From Paracidovorax konjaci (GTDB lineage: Bacteria; Pseudomonadota; Gammaproteobacteria; Burkholderiales; Burkholderiaceae_C), in assembly GCF_900112675.1 (NCBI RefSeq), contig NZ_FOMQ01000002.1, positions 124,001 through 188,000 on the forward strand: a stretch of DNA of 64,000 nucleotides. The letters are read 5' to 3'. Positions 32,642-44,946 of the stretch are shown piece by piece (the first letter of the stretch is position 1; each line of letters begins with the position of its first letter). Both the position numbers and the translations under genes were made by a program. The notes below the pieces were generated by a model. That model was given only the letters and a program-made list of their open reading frames with translations. It ran no database searches and had not been told where the DNA came from.

Positions 32642-34230
32642 GCGCGCCACCCCATCGCCGTGAGCCGGTACGAGCGTTCCAGCGGGTCGAGGTGGACGCC
32701 ATCGAGGCGCGCGCTCACCGCCACGGCCTGCCGGTACCACGCGACCGGAATCACCGGCAGATCTGCCTGCAGTGCCTGCACCACCTGCAGGCGCAGCGCC
32801 GCTGCGCGCCCGGCATCCAGGCCGCCGGCCAGCAGCGCGGCGAGCGCCTGCGCCACCCGGGCGTCCGACCAGTCCATGGCCCCCCAGTCGCCGCCGCCGG
32901 GGCCGAAGTCCTGCGCCAGCGTGCTGGTGGGGTCGGGCGTGGTGGCGTAGTTGCGGGCGATCAGGGCGAGCTGCAGGCTGCCGTCGCGGTGCCCGAGCGG
33001 AATGTCGCCCGAGTTGCCCACGTCCACGCGCACGGCGATGCCCGCCTCCCGCCACTGGGTCTGGAGCGCCGTGGCGATGAGCGGCAGTTCGGGCCGGTCG
33101 GGAAAGGTGCGCAGCGACAGCCGCAGCGGTTGGCCCTGTGCATCCCGCAGGCCGCCGGCGCCGCGCCGCCAGCCGGCCTCCGCCAGCAGGCGGGCCGCTG
33201 CGCCGGGATCGTGCGCAAGGGGTTCGATCGCGGGCGCGTGCCAGGCGCGCAGGGTGGGCGGAAAGAGCTGCGTTGCGGCCAGGCCAGGGTCGCGCAGCAG
33301 GGCGCGGGCGATGCCGGCACGGTCGATGCACAGGCTCAGGGCGCGCCGCACGCGCGGATCGCGCAGCGCCGGCATGCCCGCGTTGATCTTGATGGCCACC
33401 GAGCGCGGCAGCGTGACCGACTCCACTCGCACGCGCGCGCGCCGGCGCAGCCGCACGACACTGGCCGGGTCGAGCCCGTAGGCCAGGTCGGCCTGCCCGG
33501 CCTCCGCCATGAGCGCGCGTGTCTCGGATCGCCCGGCCGCCAGATAGGCCACGCGCCCGACGGCGGGAATCGGCCCGCCATGGCCGTCGAAGGCCGCGGT
33601 CTCGACCCGCTGCGGCGCCGCAAGCGTGGTGATCCGGTACGGGCCGCTGCCGACGATGGACCGCACCGAACCGTCGGCGCCGTAGCTGGACGGCGCCAGC
33701 ACCAGCGTGCTGCTGTGGGCCAGCAGCGCGGGCAGCGCGGCATGGGGCGTGGACAGCCGCACGCGCACGGTGGCGTCGTCTTCCGCGTCGATGGCCTGGA
33801 TGGGCGCGGCGCTGAGCAGCGACGGGGGCTTGCGCGCATCCTCCAGGCACCGCACCACGGCGCTCGCCTGCACGGCGGTGCCGTCGTGGAAGCGCGCGCC
33901 CGGCCGGAGGGCGAAGCGCCAGGTGCGCCCATCGGCGGAGACCCCGAACCGCTGCGCCAGGCCCGGCAGCAGCGTGCCGTCGTCATCGGCGTCCACCAGC
34001 GTTTCGGCGATCTGCAGGCGCGTGAAGACATGGCCGCTGGCGGCCGGTGCCAACCCGCTGATTTCCCAGGGGCCGACGATCTGCAGCGGTGCGCGCTGCC
34101 CGGCCGCAGCCGCCGCCGCACCGGTCTGCGCGCGCAAGCCCGGTGCCACCGTTCCCGCGGCGCCGGCCGCCAGGGCTTGCAGGGCGCGGCGCCGGGTGGC
34201 GTGGGCGCCGGTGGGTGGGGAATCCGTCAT
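32638..34230 (-). CDS. Periplasmic solute-binding protein (SBP family 5, peptide/nickel/metallophore)
   Basis: 530 residues with a twin-arginine-like leader (TRRRALQALAAGAAGTVAPGLRAQ). Family-5 landmarks: LAQRFGVSADGRTWRFALRPGARFHDGTAVQASAVV (about 85-120), GSGPYRI near 190, RRALSLCIDRAGIARALL near 300, and a late W-rich patch. Family members bind peptides, nickel chelates or opine metallophores; ligand residues cannot be assigned by eye. Placement directly after a TonB receptor points to a metal chelate rather than peptides. Fifty-four bp separate it from the receptor gene. Confidence 0.88.
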   Translation of the reverse strand: MTDSPPTGAHATRRRALQALAAGAAGTVAPGLRAQTGAAAAAAGQRAPLQIVGPWEISGLAPAASGHVFTRLQIAETLVDADDDGTLLPGLAQRFGVSADGRTWRFALRPGARFHDGTAVQASAVVRCLEDARKPPSLLSAAPIQAIDAEDDATVRVRLSTPHAALPALLAHSSTLVLAPSSYGADGSVRSIVGSGPYRITTLAAPQRVETAAFDGHGGPIPAVGRVAYLAAGRSETRALMAEAGQADLAYGLDPASVVRLRRRARVRVESVTLPRSVAIKINAGMPALRDPRVRRALSLCIDRAGIARALLRDPGLAATQLFPPTLRAWHAPAIEPLAHDPGAAARLLAEAGWRRGAGGLRDAQGQPLRLSLRTFPDRPELPLIATALQTQWREAGIAVRVDVGNSGDIPLGHRDGSLQLALIARNYATTPDPTSTLAQDFGPGGGDWGAMDWSDARVAQALAALLAGGLDAGRAAALRLQVVQALQADLPVIPVAWYRQAVAVSARLDGVHLDPLERSYRLTAMGWRA

Positions 34231-34284
34231 GGAGGCTCTCGTCGGTAAAGGTGGGAAAAGTGAGCGGGACCTGGCCGGAGCGGA

Positions 34285-36456
34285 TCAGAAGCGCGCCTGC
34301 AGGCCCACCGTCACGGCCCGTGCACTGCCTGGCGTGACCCACAGGCGGCTGACCGACGTGGTGTAGTAGGTCTTGTCGAACACGTTGTCCACGTCGAGCG
34401 TGAGCCGCACCGCGGGCGTCAGGCGCCAGTAGGCGACCAGCTTGGCCGTGGTGTAGGCGGGCAGGTCGAAGGCCGGCGTGCCGGCGGCGGCTTCGGCCTG
34501 CGTGCGCGCCGCACCCAGCCGCTTGCCCACGTGGGTGATGCCGCCGCCCACGCCGTAGCGCTGGCCGTTGGCGAGCGCATCCTCGTACACGGCCAGCACG
34601 CTTCCGTTCACGCGCGGTACGTTGAGCAGCCGCCCGCCCACTTCCAGCGTGTTGTCGCGCAGCACCTCGACATCGTTCAGGACCAGGCTGGCGTTGAGGC
34701 GCCAGTGGGTGCTGAGCTGCCCGGCCAGATCGAATTCCGCGCCCCGGCTGCGCACCTTGCCGGCGGTGATCTGGAAGCTGCTGTCCACCGGATCGGTGGT
34801 GAGCATGTTGCGCTTGGTGATGTCGAACACGGCGGCCGTGGCGCCCATGCGCTGGTCTGCGCTTTCCCACTTCACGCCCAGCTCCAGCGCGCGGCCCTTC
34901 TCGGGCTCCAGCGCGAGGCCGCCACGGCCCACGGCGGACGTGAAGCCGCTGTTGGGCCGGAACGACGTCCCCGCGTTGGCATACACCGTCCATTGCGCGT
35001 TGGGCAGCCAGCTCACGCCCACGCGCGGCGAGGCGGCGGTGGGGTCCTGGCCGTCGGTGGAGCCGGTGCGGTGGTTGTCGTAGGTCTGGCGGTAGCGGTC
35101 GAAGCGCGCGCCGGCCAGCAGGCGCCACTGCGGCGCGATCTGGATGGCGTCCTGCGCATAGAAGGCCAGGTTGCGCTGGCGTTCGTTGAAATCGGTGTTG
35201 GGGCCTGGCACGGGCCGCGCCTGGCCGTAGACGGGGTTGAAGATGTCGATGCCGTAGGGCGCCGCGGCCGTGGGGTTGATGCGCAGCATGCGGGCATCCA
35301 GCGTATAGCGGTAGGTTTCCACGCCCATCAGCAGTTCGTGCGGCGTACCGCCCCATTGCACGTTGCCGATCAGCTCGGCCTGCAGGGCCGCGTCGTCCGA
35401 CGAGAAATCGCGGTAGCGCCGCTGCCGCCGCAGCGTGCCGTCCGAGAGCAGGGCCGAGGCCTCGGTGGAGAAGCCCTCCAGGGAGGTCGTGCGGTACGAC
35501 ACCGCGAAGCGGCTGCGCCATTGCGCATTCCACTCGTGCAGCAGCGCGAGCTGGTGGGTGACGTTCTCCACGGTCACATCGCCGTCGCCGGGTTCTCCCA
35601 GGAAGCGGCTGCGCGGTATGGCGCCGAGCTGGTTGTTCACCGCGACGACGCCCCGGTCCAGGGGTGCGCGGTGGCGCAGGTATTCGCCGCTGTAGTCCAG
35701 CACGGTGCCGCTGCCCAGCTTCCAGGTGAAGGCGGGCGCCACCACCTGCCGCTGCGATCCCACGTGGTCGCGGAAGCCGTCGCGGTCTTCTGCGGCCACG
35801 TTGAGGCGGTAGGCAAAGTTCTCGCCCAGCGGTCCGGTGCTGTCGAGCGCCGCGCGCCGGTAGCCATGGCTGCCGGCATAGCCTTCCACGGCGTTGGCGG
35901 ACTTCCACTGCGGGCGCTTGGTGACCACGTTCAGGGTGCCGCCCGGTTCGCTGCTGCCGTAGAGCGCGGCTGCCGGCCCCTTGAGGAATTCGATGCGTTC
36001 CACGCCGGCCATGTCGCGCGGGGCATTGAACCCCCGGTTGCCGGAGAAGCCGTTCAGCAGGGTGGCGGAACCGGTGTTCTCGTTGCCCGGCAGGCCGCGG
36101 ATGGAGACGTTGTCCCACAGGCCGCCGAAGTTGTTCTGGCGCGAGACGCCGCCGACGTAGTCGAGCACCTCGTCCAGGCGCGTCGCGCCGAGGTCGTCGA
36201 TGGCCTGCCGCGTGATGACGCGCACGGACTGCGGCAGCTCCCGCAGCGGGAGATCGGTCTTCGCGCCTGCGGCCTCCTGGGCCTGGTAGGCGCCCGACTC
36301 GGTGCGGCCGACGATCTCGATGGTGGACAACTGGGCCTCGCTGCGCGGCGCGGTGTCGCCGCCGGATTGCGCACGGGCGCCGCCCGCGAGCAGCGTGGCT
36401 GCGGCCACCGCGAGGGGCAGGGCCTTGAAGGCGGGGGTACGGGAAAGAACGGTCAT
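34285..36456 (-). CDS. TonB-dependent siderophore/metallophore receptor
   Basis: 723 residues from MTVLSRTPAFKALPLAVAAA, signal peptide ending near GGARAQ. Plug domain with PLRELPQSVRVITRQAIDD (about 70), VDYVGG-like and NNFGGLWDNVSIRGLPG, IEFLKGPAAALYGSSEPGG and VNVVTKRP-like TLNVVTKRP; then a 22-strand-type barrel with DVDNVFDKTYYTT and a terminal Phe (LQARF), as needed for outer-membrane assembly. This is the FhuA/FpvA-type siderophore receptor class. No signalling extension and no Fur box were seen in the 185-bp upstream gap. First large gene of the metal-import operon. Confidence 0.92.
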   Translation of the reverse strand: MTVLSRTPAFKALPLAVAAATLLAGGARAQSGGDTAPRSEAQLSTIEIVGRTESGAYQAQEAAGAKTDLPLRELPQSVRVITRQAIDDLGATRLDEVLDYVGGVSRQNNFGGLWDNVSIRGLPGNENTGSATLLNGFSGNRGFNAPRDMAGVERIEFLKGPAAALYGSSEPGGTLNVVTKRPQWKSANAVEGYAGSHGYRRAALDSTGPLGENFAYRLNVAAEDRDGFRDHVGSQRQVVAPAFTWKLGSGTVLDYSGEYLRHRAPLDRGVVAVNNQLGAIPRSRFLGEPGDGDVTVENVTHQLALLHEWNAQWRSRFAVSYRTTSLEGFSTEASALLSDGTLRRQRRYRDFSSDDAALQAELIGNVQWGGTPHELLMGVETYRYTLDARMLRINPTAAAPYGIDIFNPVYGQARPVPGPNTDFNERQRNLAFYAQDAIQIAPQWRLLAGARFDRYRQTYDNHRTGSTDGQDPTAASPRVGVSWLPNAQWTVYANAGTSFRPNSGFTSAVGRGGLALEPEKGRALELGVKWESADQRMGATAAVFDITKRNMLTTDPVDSSFQITAGKVRSRGAEFDLAGQLSTHWRLNASLVLNDVEVLRDNTLEVGGRLLNVPRVNGSVLAVYEDALANGQRYGVGGGITHVGKRLGAARTQAEAAAGTPAFDLPAYTTAKLVAYWRLTPAVRLTLDVDNVFDKTYYTTSVSRLWVTPGSARAVTVGLQARF

Positions 36457-36641
36457 GGAGAAACTCTTGCAAAAGGCAGGCCGTGCGCTGCCCGGCCGCA
36501 GGCCAGGGCGGCGCACGCGCCTGCGGGCCGCCCTGCGTGCGGGCAGCACGCGGGGCGGCGAAAAGGAGGAGAGGGAAACGGAAGCGGGGCCGTGCGCGGC
36601 ACTGCTCAGAGCAGAGCAGAGTAGAGCAGATTGCCGCAGGC

Positions 36642-37067
36642 TCAGAGGAACCGGGCCGGCGGCGGGCCCCGGGCCGAGAAGGGGCGGGGCGCGTCGCTCG
36701 CGCAGTCCGGGGCTTGCCGGGCCGCAGGGCAGGCCAGGGCTGGCGTGGCTTCGGCCCACGGCAGGGCTGGCGTGGCTTCGGCCCACGGCAGGGCTGGCAC
36801 CGGCGGCGGTGCAGCGCCGTGCAGGTGGGCGAATGCCAGGCAGCCGATGCACAGGCCGTGGCCGCCCGGGGAGCCTTTGTGTTCCGCGGGCGAATTCGCC
36901 GGGGCGGACGGTGGCGCTGCCAGGGCCGCGCCTTCTTGAACCGCTGCCTGCGTGGACGGTGCCAGCGCGTGGCGCAGATGCTCCGCTTCATGCAAGGACC
37001 AGCCCAGGCAGGCGTTCAGCCACAGGGCGAGCAGCAGGAAGAGCGTGAAGCGGCGCGGGGTGTGCAT
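36642..37067 (-). CDS. Small secreted or membrane protein with a CxxC motif and tandem repeat
   Basis: 141 residues from MHTPRRFTLFLLLALWLNAC, a clear signal/anchor segment. Then HEAEHLRHALAP, HGLCIGCLAFAHLHG (CxxC flanked by histidines, about 73-87) and a Pro/Ala-rich tail. Resembles the small DUF2946-like proteins that sit beside metal-uptake receptors, but the match is only suggestive. A 27-bp unit is tandemly duplicated (36737-36790), giving PALPWAEAT twice. Upstream of, and codirectional with, the TonB receptor. The His/Cys cluster could bind a metal ion. Confidence 0.6.
   Translation of the reverse strand: MHTPRRFTLFLLLALWLNACLGWSLHEAEHLRHALAPSTQAAVQEGAALAAPPSAPANSPAEHKGSPGGHGLCIGCLAFAHLHGAAPPPVPALPWAEATPALPWAEATPALACPAARQAPDCASDAPRPFSARGPPPARFL
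36737..36790 (+). repeat. Two perfect tandem copies of a 27-bp unit
   Basis: The unit GGGCTGGCGTGGCTTCGGCC + CACGGCA occurs at 36737-36763 and 36764-36790, with a partial third (GGGCTGGCA). It lies in frame inside the small CxxC protein gene and duplicates nine residues, so copy-number change would not break the frame. Confidence 0.85.
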
Positions 37068-37149
37068 GGGTTTTCCGGAGCGCGGGATGATAGCGGCCCG
37101 CGGAACGGGACCGGTGGCGCGCGGGGGCGTCAGCCGCCGGCCCGGGGGG

Positions 37150-38850
37150 TCATTCGTCGGCCACGGCCACGCAGACCCGGTCCCGGCCTTCCTGCTTGGC
37201 GCGGTAGAGCGCCTTGTCGGCCCGCTCCAGGATCGTCGCGAGCGGCTCGCCGCCGCCATGGCAGAACGCGAGGCCGATGCTTACCGTGAGCAGCCCCACG
37301 CCCGGGAACTGCACCTTGCCCACCGCCAGGCGGATCTTCTCGGCCACCAGCCGGCCTTCTTCCCGGTCGCGGGGTTCGGGCAGCAGCACCACGAATTCTT
37401 CACCGCCGAAGCGGGCGACGAAATCGCTGGTGCGCACACAGCCCGTGATGACGCCTGCGAGGTGGCGCAGCACGGCATCGCCGGTCTGGTGTCCATGGGT
37501 GTCGTTGACGCGCTTGAAATGGTCCGCATCCACGATCATCAGTGCGAAACGCTGGCCGGTGGCGTTGCACTGCGCCATGAAGTGCCGCAGCGTTTCATCG
37601 AATCTGCGCCGGTTGTAGAGGCCGGTGAGGGGATCGCGCACGGCGAGGTTCTCCAGCTCCTGGTTGGCGCGGTGCAGCGCCTGGGTGCGCTCCTCGACCT
37701 GGTTCTCCAGCGAGGCATTGAGGCGCGAGAGTTCACGCTCGCGCTCCAGCAGCGATGCCGTCATCGACTGGAAGGAACGGTTCAACTGGGTGACTTCCTG
37801 CGTGTAGGTCCGCTCCGGGTACCGGGGCTCGCCTTCGCGCCGTTCGATCGTGCGCGCGGCGCGGGCCAGCAGCTCCAGCGGCCGGCTGAAACGCGCGGCC
37901 AACTGGTAGGCGACGAAGCCGCACAGCAGGGCGGCGGCGATCCCCAGGCCGGCGAGCTGCTGGCGCAGTGTGCGTGCCGGCGCCAGCGCCACATCCAGCG
38001 GCTGCCGCACGACGATGCGCCAGCCCAGTTCATTGCCCGCCACCACCGGCATCCCCACGGTGCTGGTCAGATACTGCGCGCCGTCGGCCCAGCGCAGGCG
38101 CTCGTACCGCCGCGCCGGGTTCGAGCCCGCCGGCAATTGCTGCTGCCCCGCAAGGCGGAACGGATACAGCACATTGCCGGCCTTGTCGGCGATCAGCACC
38201 TCGATCTGCTGCCCGGCCGTGCGGTCGACCACCACGGCTTCCACCGTCTCGGTGACCCAGTACCAGTGCGCATGCGCGCCGATCACGCCGCGCAGCTGCC
38301 CGCCGGAATCGATGATGGGGGCAGCGAAGTCGATGAAGCGCAGGGGCTGGTCCAGGTGCTTGTTGGGCAGCTTCTTGGCCAGCAGCACGGCCTCGTGGAC
38401 GTCGCCCACGAACAGGCGGCTGCGGGCCTCCCGGAACCAGTCCCGGTGGTCCACCTTCTCGCCTACCAGGATGCCCCCGGTGGCCTGGGTGACCCGGCCT
38501 TCGGCACTGGTGACGCCGATCCAGGCGTATTCGTTGTGCGCGGCCTTGCGCAGGTCCAGCGCCTTGCGGATGTCCTCGCTGCCCAGGTCGCCCTGGGTCA
38601 TCAGGATCGACTGCCGCAGCAGATCCACTTCGAGGGCCCGCTCGCGCAGGTTGGTGGCGAGCAGATCGGTCGCGGAGCGGGCCGTGGTGTACAGGATTTC
38701 TCCGCTGAAGCGAGCGAGGTCCTGGGTGGCGATGCGGCCGAGGTAGAGACCCACGCCCAGCACGCAGGCCAGCGCGAGCGCACCGAACCACAGCGTGAGT
38801 TGGCCACGCAGGCTGGGGGAGCGGTCGGGGGACCGGCGCAGTGGGTTCAT
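37150..38850 (-). CDS. Membrane diguanylate cyclase (dCache-HAMP-GGDEF)
   Basis: 566 residues. Membrane helix about 16-38, periplasmic dCache-like sensor about 45-280 (AWIGVTSAEGRVTQATGG, HRDWFREARSRLFVGDV, QPLRFIDFAAPI), second helix about 290-310, HAMP-like segment and coiled coil to about 395, then GGDEF domain. The active site is RFGGEEF; the substrate motif DHFKRVNDTHGHQTGD is intact. An RxxD inhibitory site (RTSD) lies five residues before GGEEF, so product feedback is expected. Makes cyclic di-GMP in response to a periplasmic ligand. Divergent from the ParB-like gene. Confidence 0.92.
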   Translation of the reverse strand: MNPLRRSPDRSPSLRGQLTLWFGALALACVLGVGLYLGRIATQDLARFSGEILYTTARSATDLLATNLRERALEVDLLRQSILMTQGDLGSEDIRKALDLRKAAHNEYAWIGVTSAEGRVTQATGGILVGEKVDHRDWFREARSRLFVGDVHEAVLLAKKLPNKHLDQPLRFIDFAAPIIDSGGQLRGVIGAHAHWYWVTETVEAVVVDRTAGQQIEVLIADKAGNVLYPFRLAGQQQLPAGSNPARRYERLRWADGAQYLTSTVGMPVVAGNELGWRIVVRQPLDVALAPARTLRQQLAGLGIAAALLCGFVAYQLAARFSRPLELLARAARTIERREGEPRYPERTYTQEVTQLNRSFQSMTASLLERERELSRLNASLENQVEERTQALHRANQELENLAVRDPLTGLYNRRRFDETLRHFMAQCNATGQRFALMIVDADHFKRVNDTHGHQTGDAVLRHLAGVITGCVRTSDFVARFGGEEFVVLLPEPRDREEGRLVAEKIRLAVGKVQFPGVGLLTVSIGLAFCHGGGEPLATILERADKALYRAKQEGRDRVCVAVADE

Positions 38851-38978
38851 GCCGCATTGTCGCGCTTGTGGCCGGCAGCTCGGCCGCAGGCATGGGGGGA
38901 TTCCGCCGTGCAGTCCGGCCGGTGTGCGCTTCTCTCTACAATCCCGCCCCTTTCCGGCCCGCGCTATACCCCCAACCC

Positions 38979-39866
38979 ATGTCCTCCATCATCGTCAAGG
39001 AAGAACTCAAGGCCTACATCGACCCGCTCACGCCCGAGGAGCATGCTGCGCTGGAGCGCAGCCTCCTGGCGGAGGGTTGCCGGGACGCGCTCGTCCTCTG
39101 GGGCGACGTGCTCGTGGACGGCCACAACCGCTATGGCATCTGCCAGAAGCACGGCTTGCCCTTCAACACCATCCAGCACCCGCATTTCCGCTCCATGGAA
39201 GACGTGCACCTGTGGATGATCGACCAGCACCTGGGGCGCCGCAGCGTCTCGGATTTCCAGCGGGGCGTGCTGGCCTTGCGCAAGCGCGAGATCCTCGCGC
39301 AGCGCTCAGCGGCCCCGGCCGATACCGCTGCAGCGGGCGACGACGCCCCCTGGGAAGCTCCCGCGGAGGCCTTCGGGGACGGCACATCCGCTCCGGTGCC
39401 CTCGCCATCGCAGGACGGCCCGCCGGGTGCGCCGGGCGCGGAGCCATTGACCAGCCGCGAGGCCATCGCCCGCGCGGCGCGGCTCAGCAGCAGCCAGGTG
39501 GTGATGATCGAGAAGATCCAGAAGCAGGCGGCCCCCGAACTGGTGGCGGCGGTACGGTCGGGTTCGATCTCCATCAATGCGGCCGCGGCCGTGGCCACGC
39601 TGCCCGAGGACGAGCAACGCGCCGCAGCGCTGGCAGGCAAGGATGAGCTGCGCCAGGCCGCCAAACGGGCGCGCGATGCGCGGCGCAAGCCGCGCGCCGA
39701 TGCGCCTGCGCAAGAGCCGATCTCGGAGGATTCCGCTGGGGGGAACGAGGGTGCCGAAGCGCCCGGCGATGTCCACGCATTGCGCCGCCAGGTGGCGGAA
39801 CTCACCGCAGAAAACGAAGCCTTGCGCCAGGAGATCGCGCGACTGCGGGCGTCGGCCGCGGGCTGA
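38979..39866 (+). CDS. Orphan ParB-like (plasmid replication/partition-related) protein
   Basis: 295 residues from MSSIIVKEELKAYIDPLTPE. N-terminal ParB/sulfiredoxin-like fold: LVDGHNRYGICQKHGLPFNT (about 47-66), a variant of the GHRRxxA motif, then HLWMIDQHLGRRSVSDFQRG. A Pro/Ala linker, a helix-turn-helix-like part (SREAIARAARLSSSQVVMIEKI) and SISINAAAAVATLPEDEQRAAAL follow, then a C-terminal coiled coil (LRRQVAELTAENEALRQEIARLR). No ParA neighbour, so probably a chromosomal DNA-binding regulator. TACAAT at 38938-38943 resembles its -10 box. Confidence 0.75.
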   Translation: MSSIIVKEELKAYIDPLTPEEHAALERSLLAEGCRDALVLWGDVLVDGHNRYGICQKHGLPFNTIQHPHFRSMEDVHLWMIDQHLGRRSVSDFQRGVLALRKREILAQRSAAPADTAAAGDDAPWEAPAEAFGDGTSAPVPSPSQDGPPGAPGAEPLTSREAIARAARLSSSQVVMIEKIQKQAAPELVAAVRSGSISINAAAAVATLPEDEQRAAALAGKDELRQAAKRARDARRKPRADAPAQEPISEDSAGGNEGAEAPGDVHALRRQVAELTAENEALRQEIARLRASAAG

Positions 39867-39965
39867 AGCCCCGCGCGGGACGGTTGCTCCTCCTTTTGCA
39901 GGATACGGCCTACGCGGCCGGGTGAAGGGGCGCCCTATCATCGGCGCCTTCCTTTTGCCGCCGCC

Positions 39966-43480
<3,515 letters not shown>

Positions 43481-43484
<4 letters not shown>

Positions 43485-44338
43485 CCACTGCCGAAGACGC
43501 CGCCGCGGCCGTGGGCCGAAAGACCTTCGACATCGAGCAGCACCTGCTGGTCGAGGCCATCTACCGCCGCTACCACTACGACTTCCGGGGGTATGCGCAG
43601 GCATCGCTCAAGCGCCGCCTGCAGACGGCACTCACGCGGTTCCACTGCCGCTCGCTGTCGCAGCTGCAGCACCTGGTGCTGCACGAGCCCGATGTGTTCC
43701 CCGCGATGCTCGAATACCTGACGGTGCAGGTGAGCGAGATGTTCCGCGACCCCCGCTATTTCCGTGCGCTGCGCGAAACCGTGGTGCCGATCCTGCGCAC
43801 CTACCCGTCGCTCAAGATCTGGGTGGCCGGCTGCAGCACCGGCGAGGAGGTGTATTCGCTCGCCATCCTGCTGCGCGAGGAAGGCCTGCTGGAGCGCACG
43901 CTCATCTACGCCACCGACATCAACGCCAATGCCCTGCAGAAGGCCGAGGCGGGCGTGTATGCGATCGAGCGGGTGCCCGGCTTCACCGAGAACCATGCCC
44001 GCTCGGGCGGCCGGGGCTCGCTGTCGGAGCACTACACGGCCGCCTACGGCCGCGTGGTGTTCGACAAGAGCCTGCGCCGGCACATCGTGTTCTCCGACCA
44101 CAGCCTGGCCACCGACAGCGTGTTCGCCGAGGTGCACCTCGTCTCGTGCCGCAACGTGCTCATCTATTTCGACCGCGACCTGCAGGACCGCGCGCTCGGC
44201 CTGTTCGAGGAGGCGCTGTGCCGCAAGGGCTTCCTGGGGCTGGGCTCGAAGGAGTCGCTGCGCTTTTCGGCCCACGCACAGTCCTTCGACGAGCTGGTGG
44301 CGCCCGAACGCATCTACCAGAAGCGGGGAGGCGCATGA
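43481..44338 (+). CDS. cheR: CheR-type protein-glutamate methyltransferase
   Basis: 285 residues from a GTG overlapping the kinase stop (GTGA). N-terminal CheR helical domain (LLVEAIYRRYHYDFRGYAQASLKRRL) and SAM-binding domain with KIWVAGCSTGEEVYSLAILL near 115, YATDINANAL, and CRNVLIYFDRDLQ near 225. No chemoreceptor or CheA/CheW is nearby, so it probably methylates a component of the adjoining sensory system rather than classical chemotaxis receptors. Confidence 0.92.
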
Positions 44339-44946
44339 GCCGGCCCGGACCCTATCCGGCGAGCACGGCAGCCCCGTTCGACGCCATCGTCGTCGGCGGA
44401 TCGGCCGGCAGCGTGGAGGCGCTCGCGGTCCTGCTGCCGGCGCTGCCGGCCGCCCAGCGCGCCGCGGTGTTCGTGGTGCTGCACCTGCCCCGCGACCGGC
44501 CCAGCCTGCTGTGCGACATCTTCCAGCCGCGCTGCGCACTGCCGCTGCGCGAAGCCCAGGACAAGGAGCCGGTGGAAGCCGGGACGGTGTATTTCGCTCC
44601 GCCCGACTACCACCTGCTGATCGACCGGGGGCCGGTGCTGGCGCTGTCCGTCGACGACCCCGTGCATTTCTCGCGGCCTTCCATCGACATTCTTTTCGAA
44701 TCCGCTGCCGACGCCTATGGCGAGCGGCTGCTGGCCATCCTGCTCTCCGGTGCCAACCATGACGGCGCGCAGGGCATCGCGGCCGTGCAGGCCGCTGGCG
44801 GCACCACCATCGTGCAAGACCCTGAAAGCGCACCCATGACCACCATGCCCGAAGCGGCACTGCAGCTGTGCACGCCGACCCATGTCCTCTCGCCGCAGCG
44901 CATTGCCGAGTGGCTGGCCGCGCTGCCGCACGGAGCGCGCCGATGA
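44335..44946 (+). CDS. cheB: Stand-alone CheB methylesterase domain
   Basis: 203 residues with no receiver domain. Catalytic triad motifs are present: Ser in VVGGSAGSVEAL (about 23), His in VLHLPRDRPSL, Asp in LSGANHDGAQG near 147. The absence of a receiver means activity is not controlled by its own phosphorylation; the flanking kinases may act through contact. Overlaps both neighbours by ATGA, so the four proteins are made in step. Confidence 0.9.
   Translation: MSRPGPYPASTAAPFDAIVVGGSAGSVEALAVLLPALPAAQRAAVFVVLHLPRDRPSLLCDIFQPRCALPLREAQDKEPVEAGTVYFAPPDYHLLIDRGPVLALSVDDPVHFSRPSIDILFESAADAYGERLLAILLSGANHDGAQGIAAVQAAGGTTIVQDPESAPMTTMPEAALQLCTPTHVLSPQRIAEWLAALPHGARR

Noticed and set aside
36457-36641. 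Fur box upstream of the TonB receptor
   Set aside because: The gap is GC-rich with CAGAG repeats; nothing resembling GATAATGATAATC was found.
36737-36790. Possible CRISPR or minisatellite
   Set aside because: Only two direct copies with no spacer and in frame inside a gene; a simple tandem duplication.
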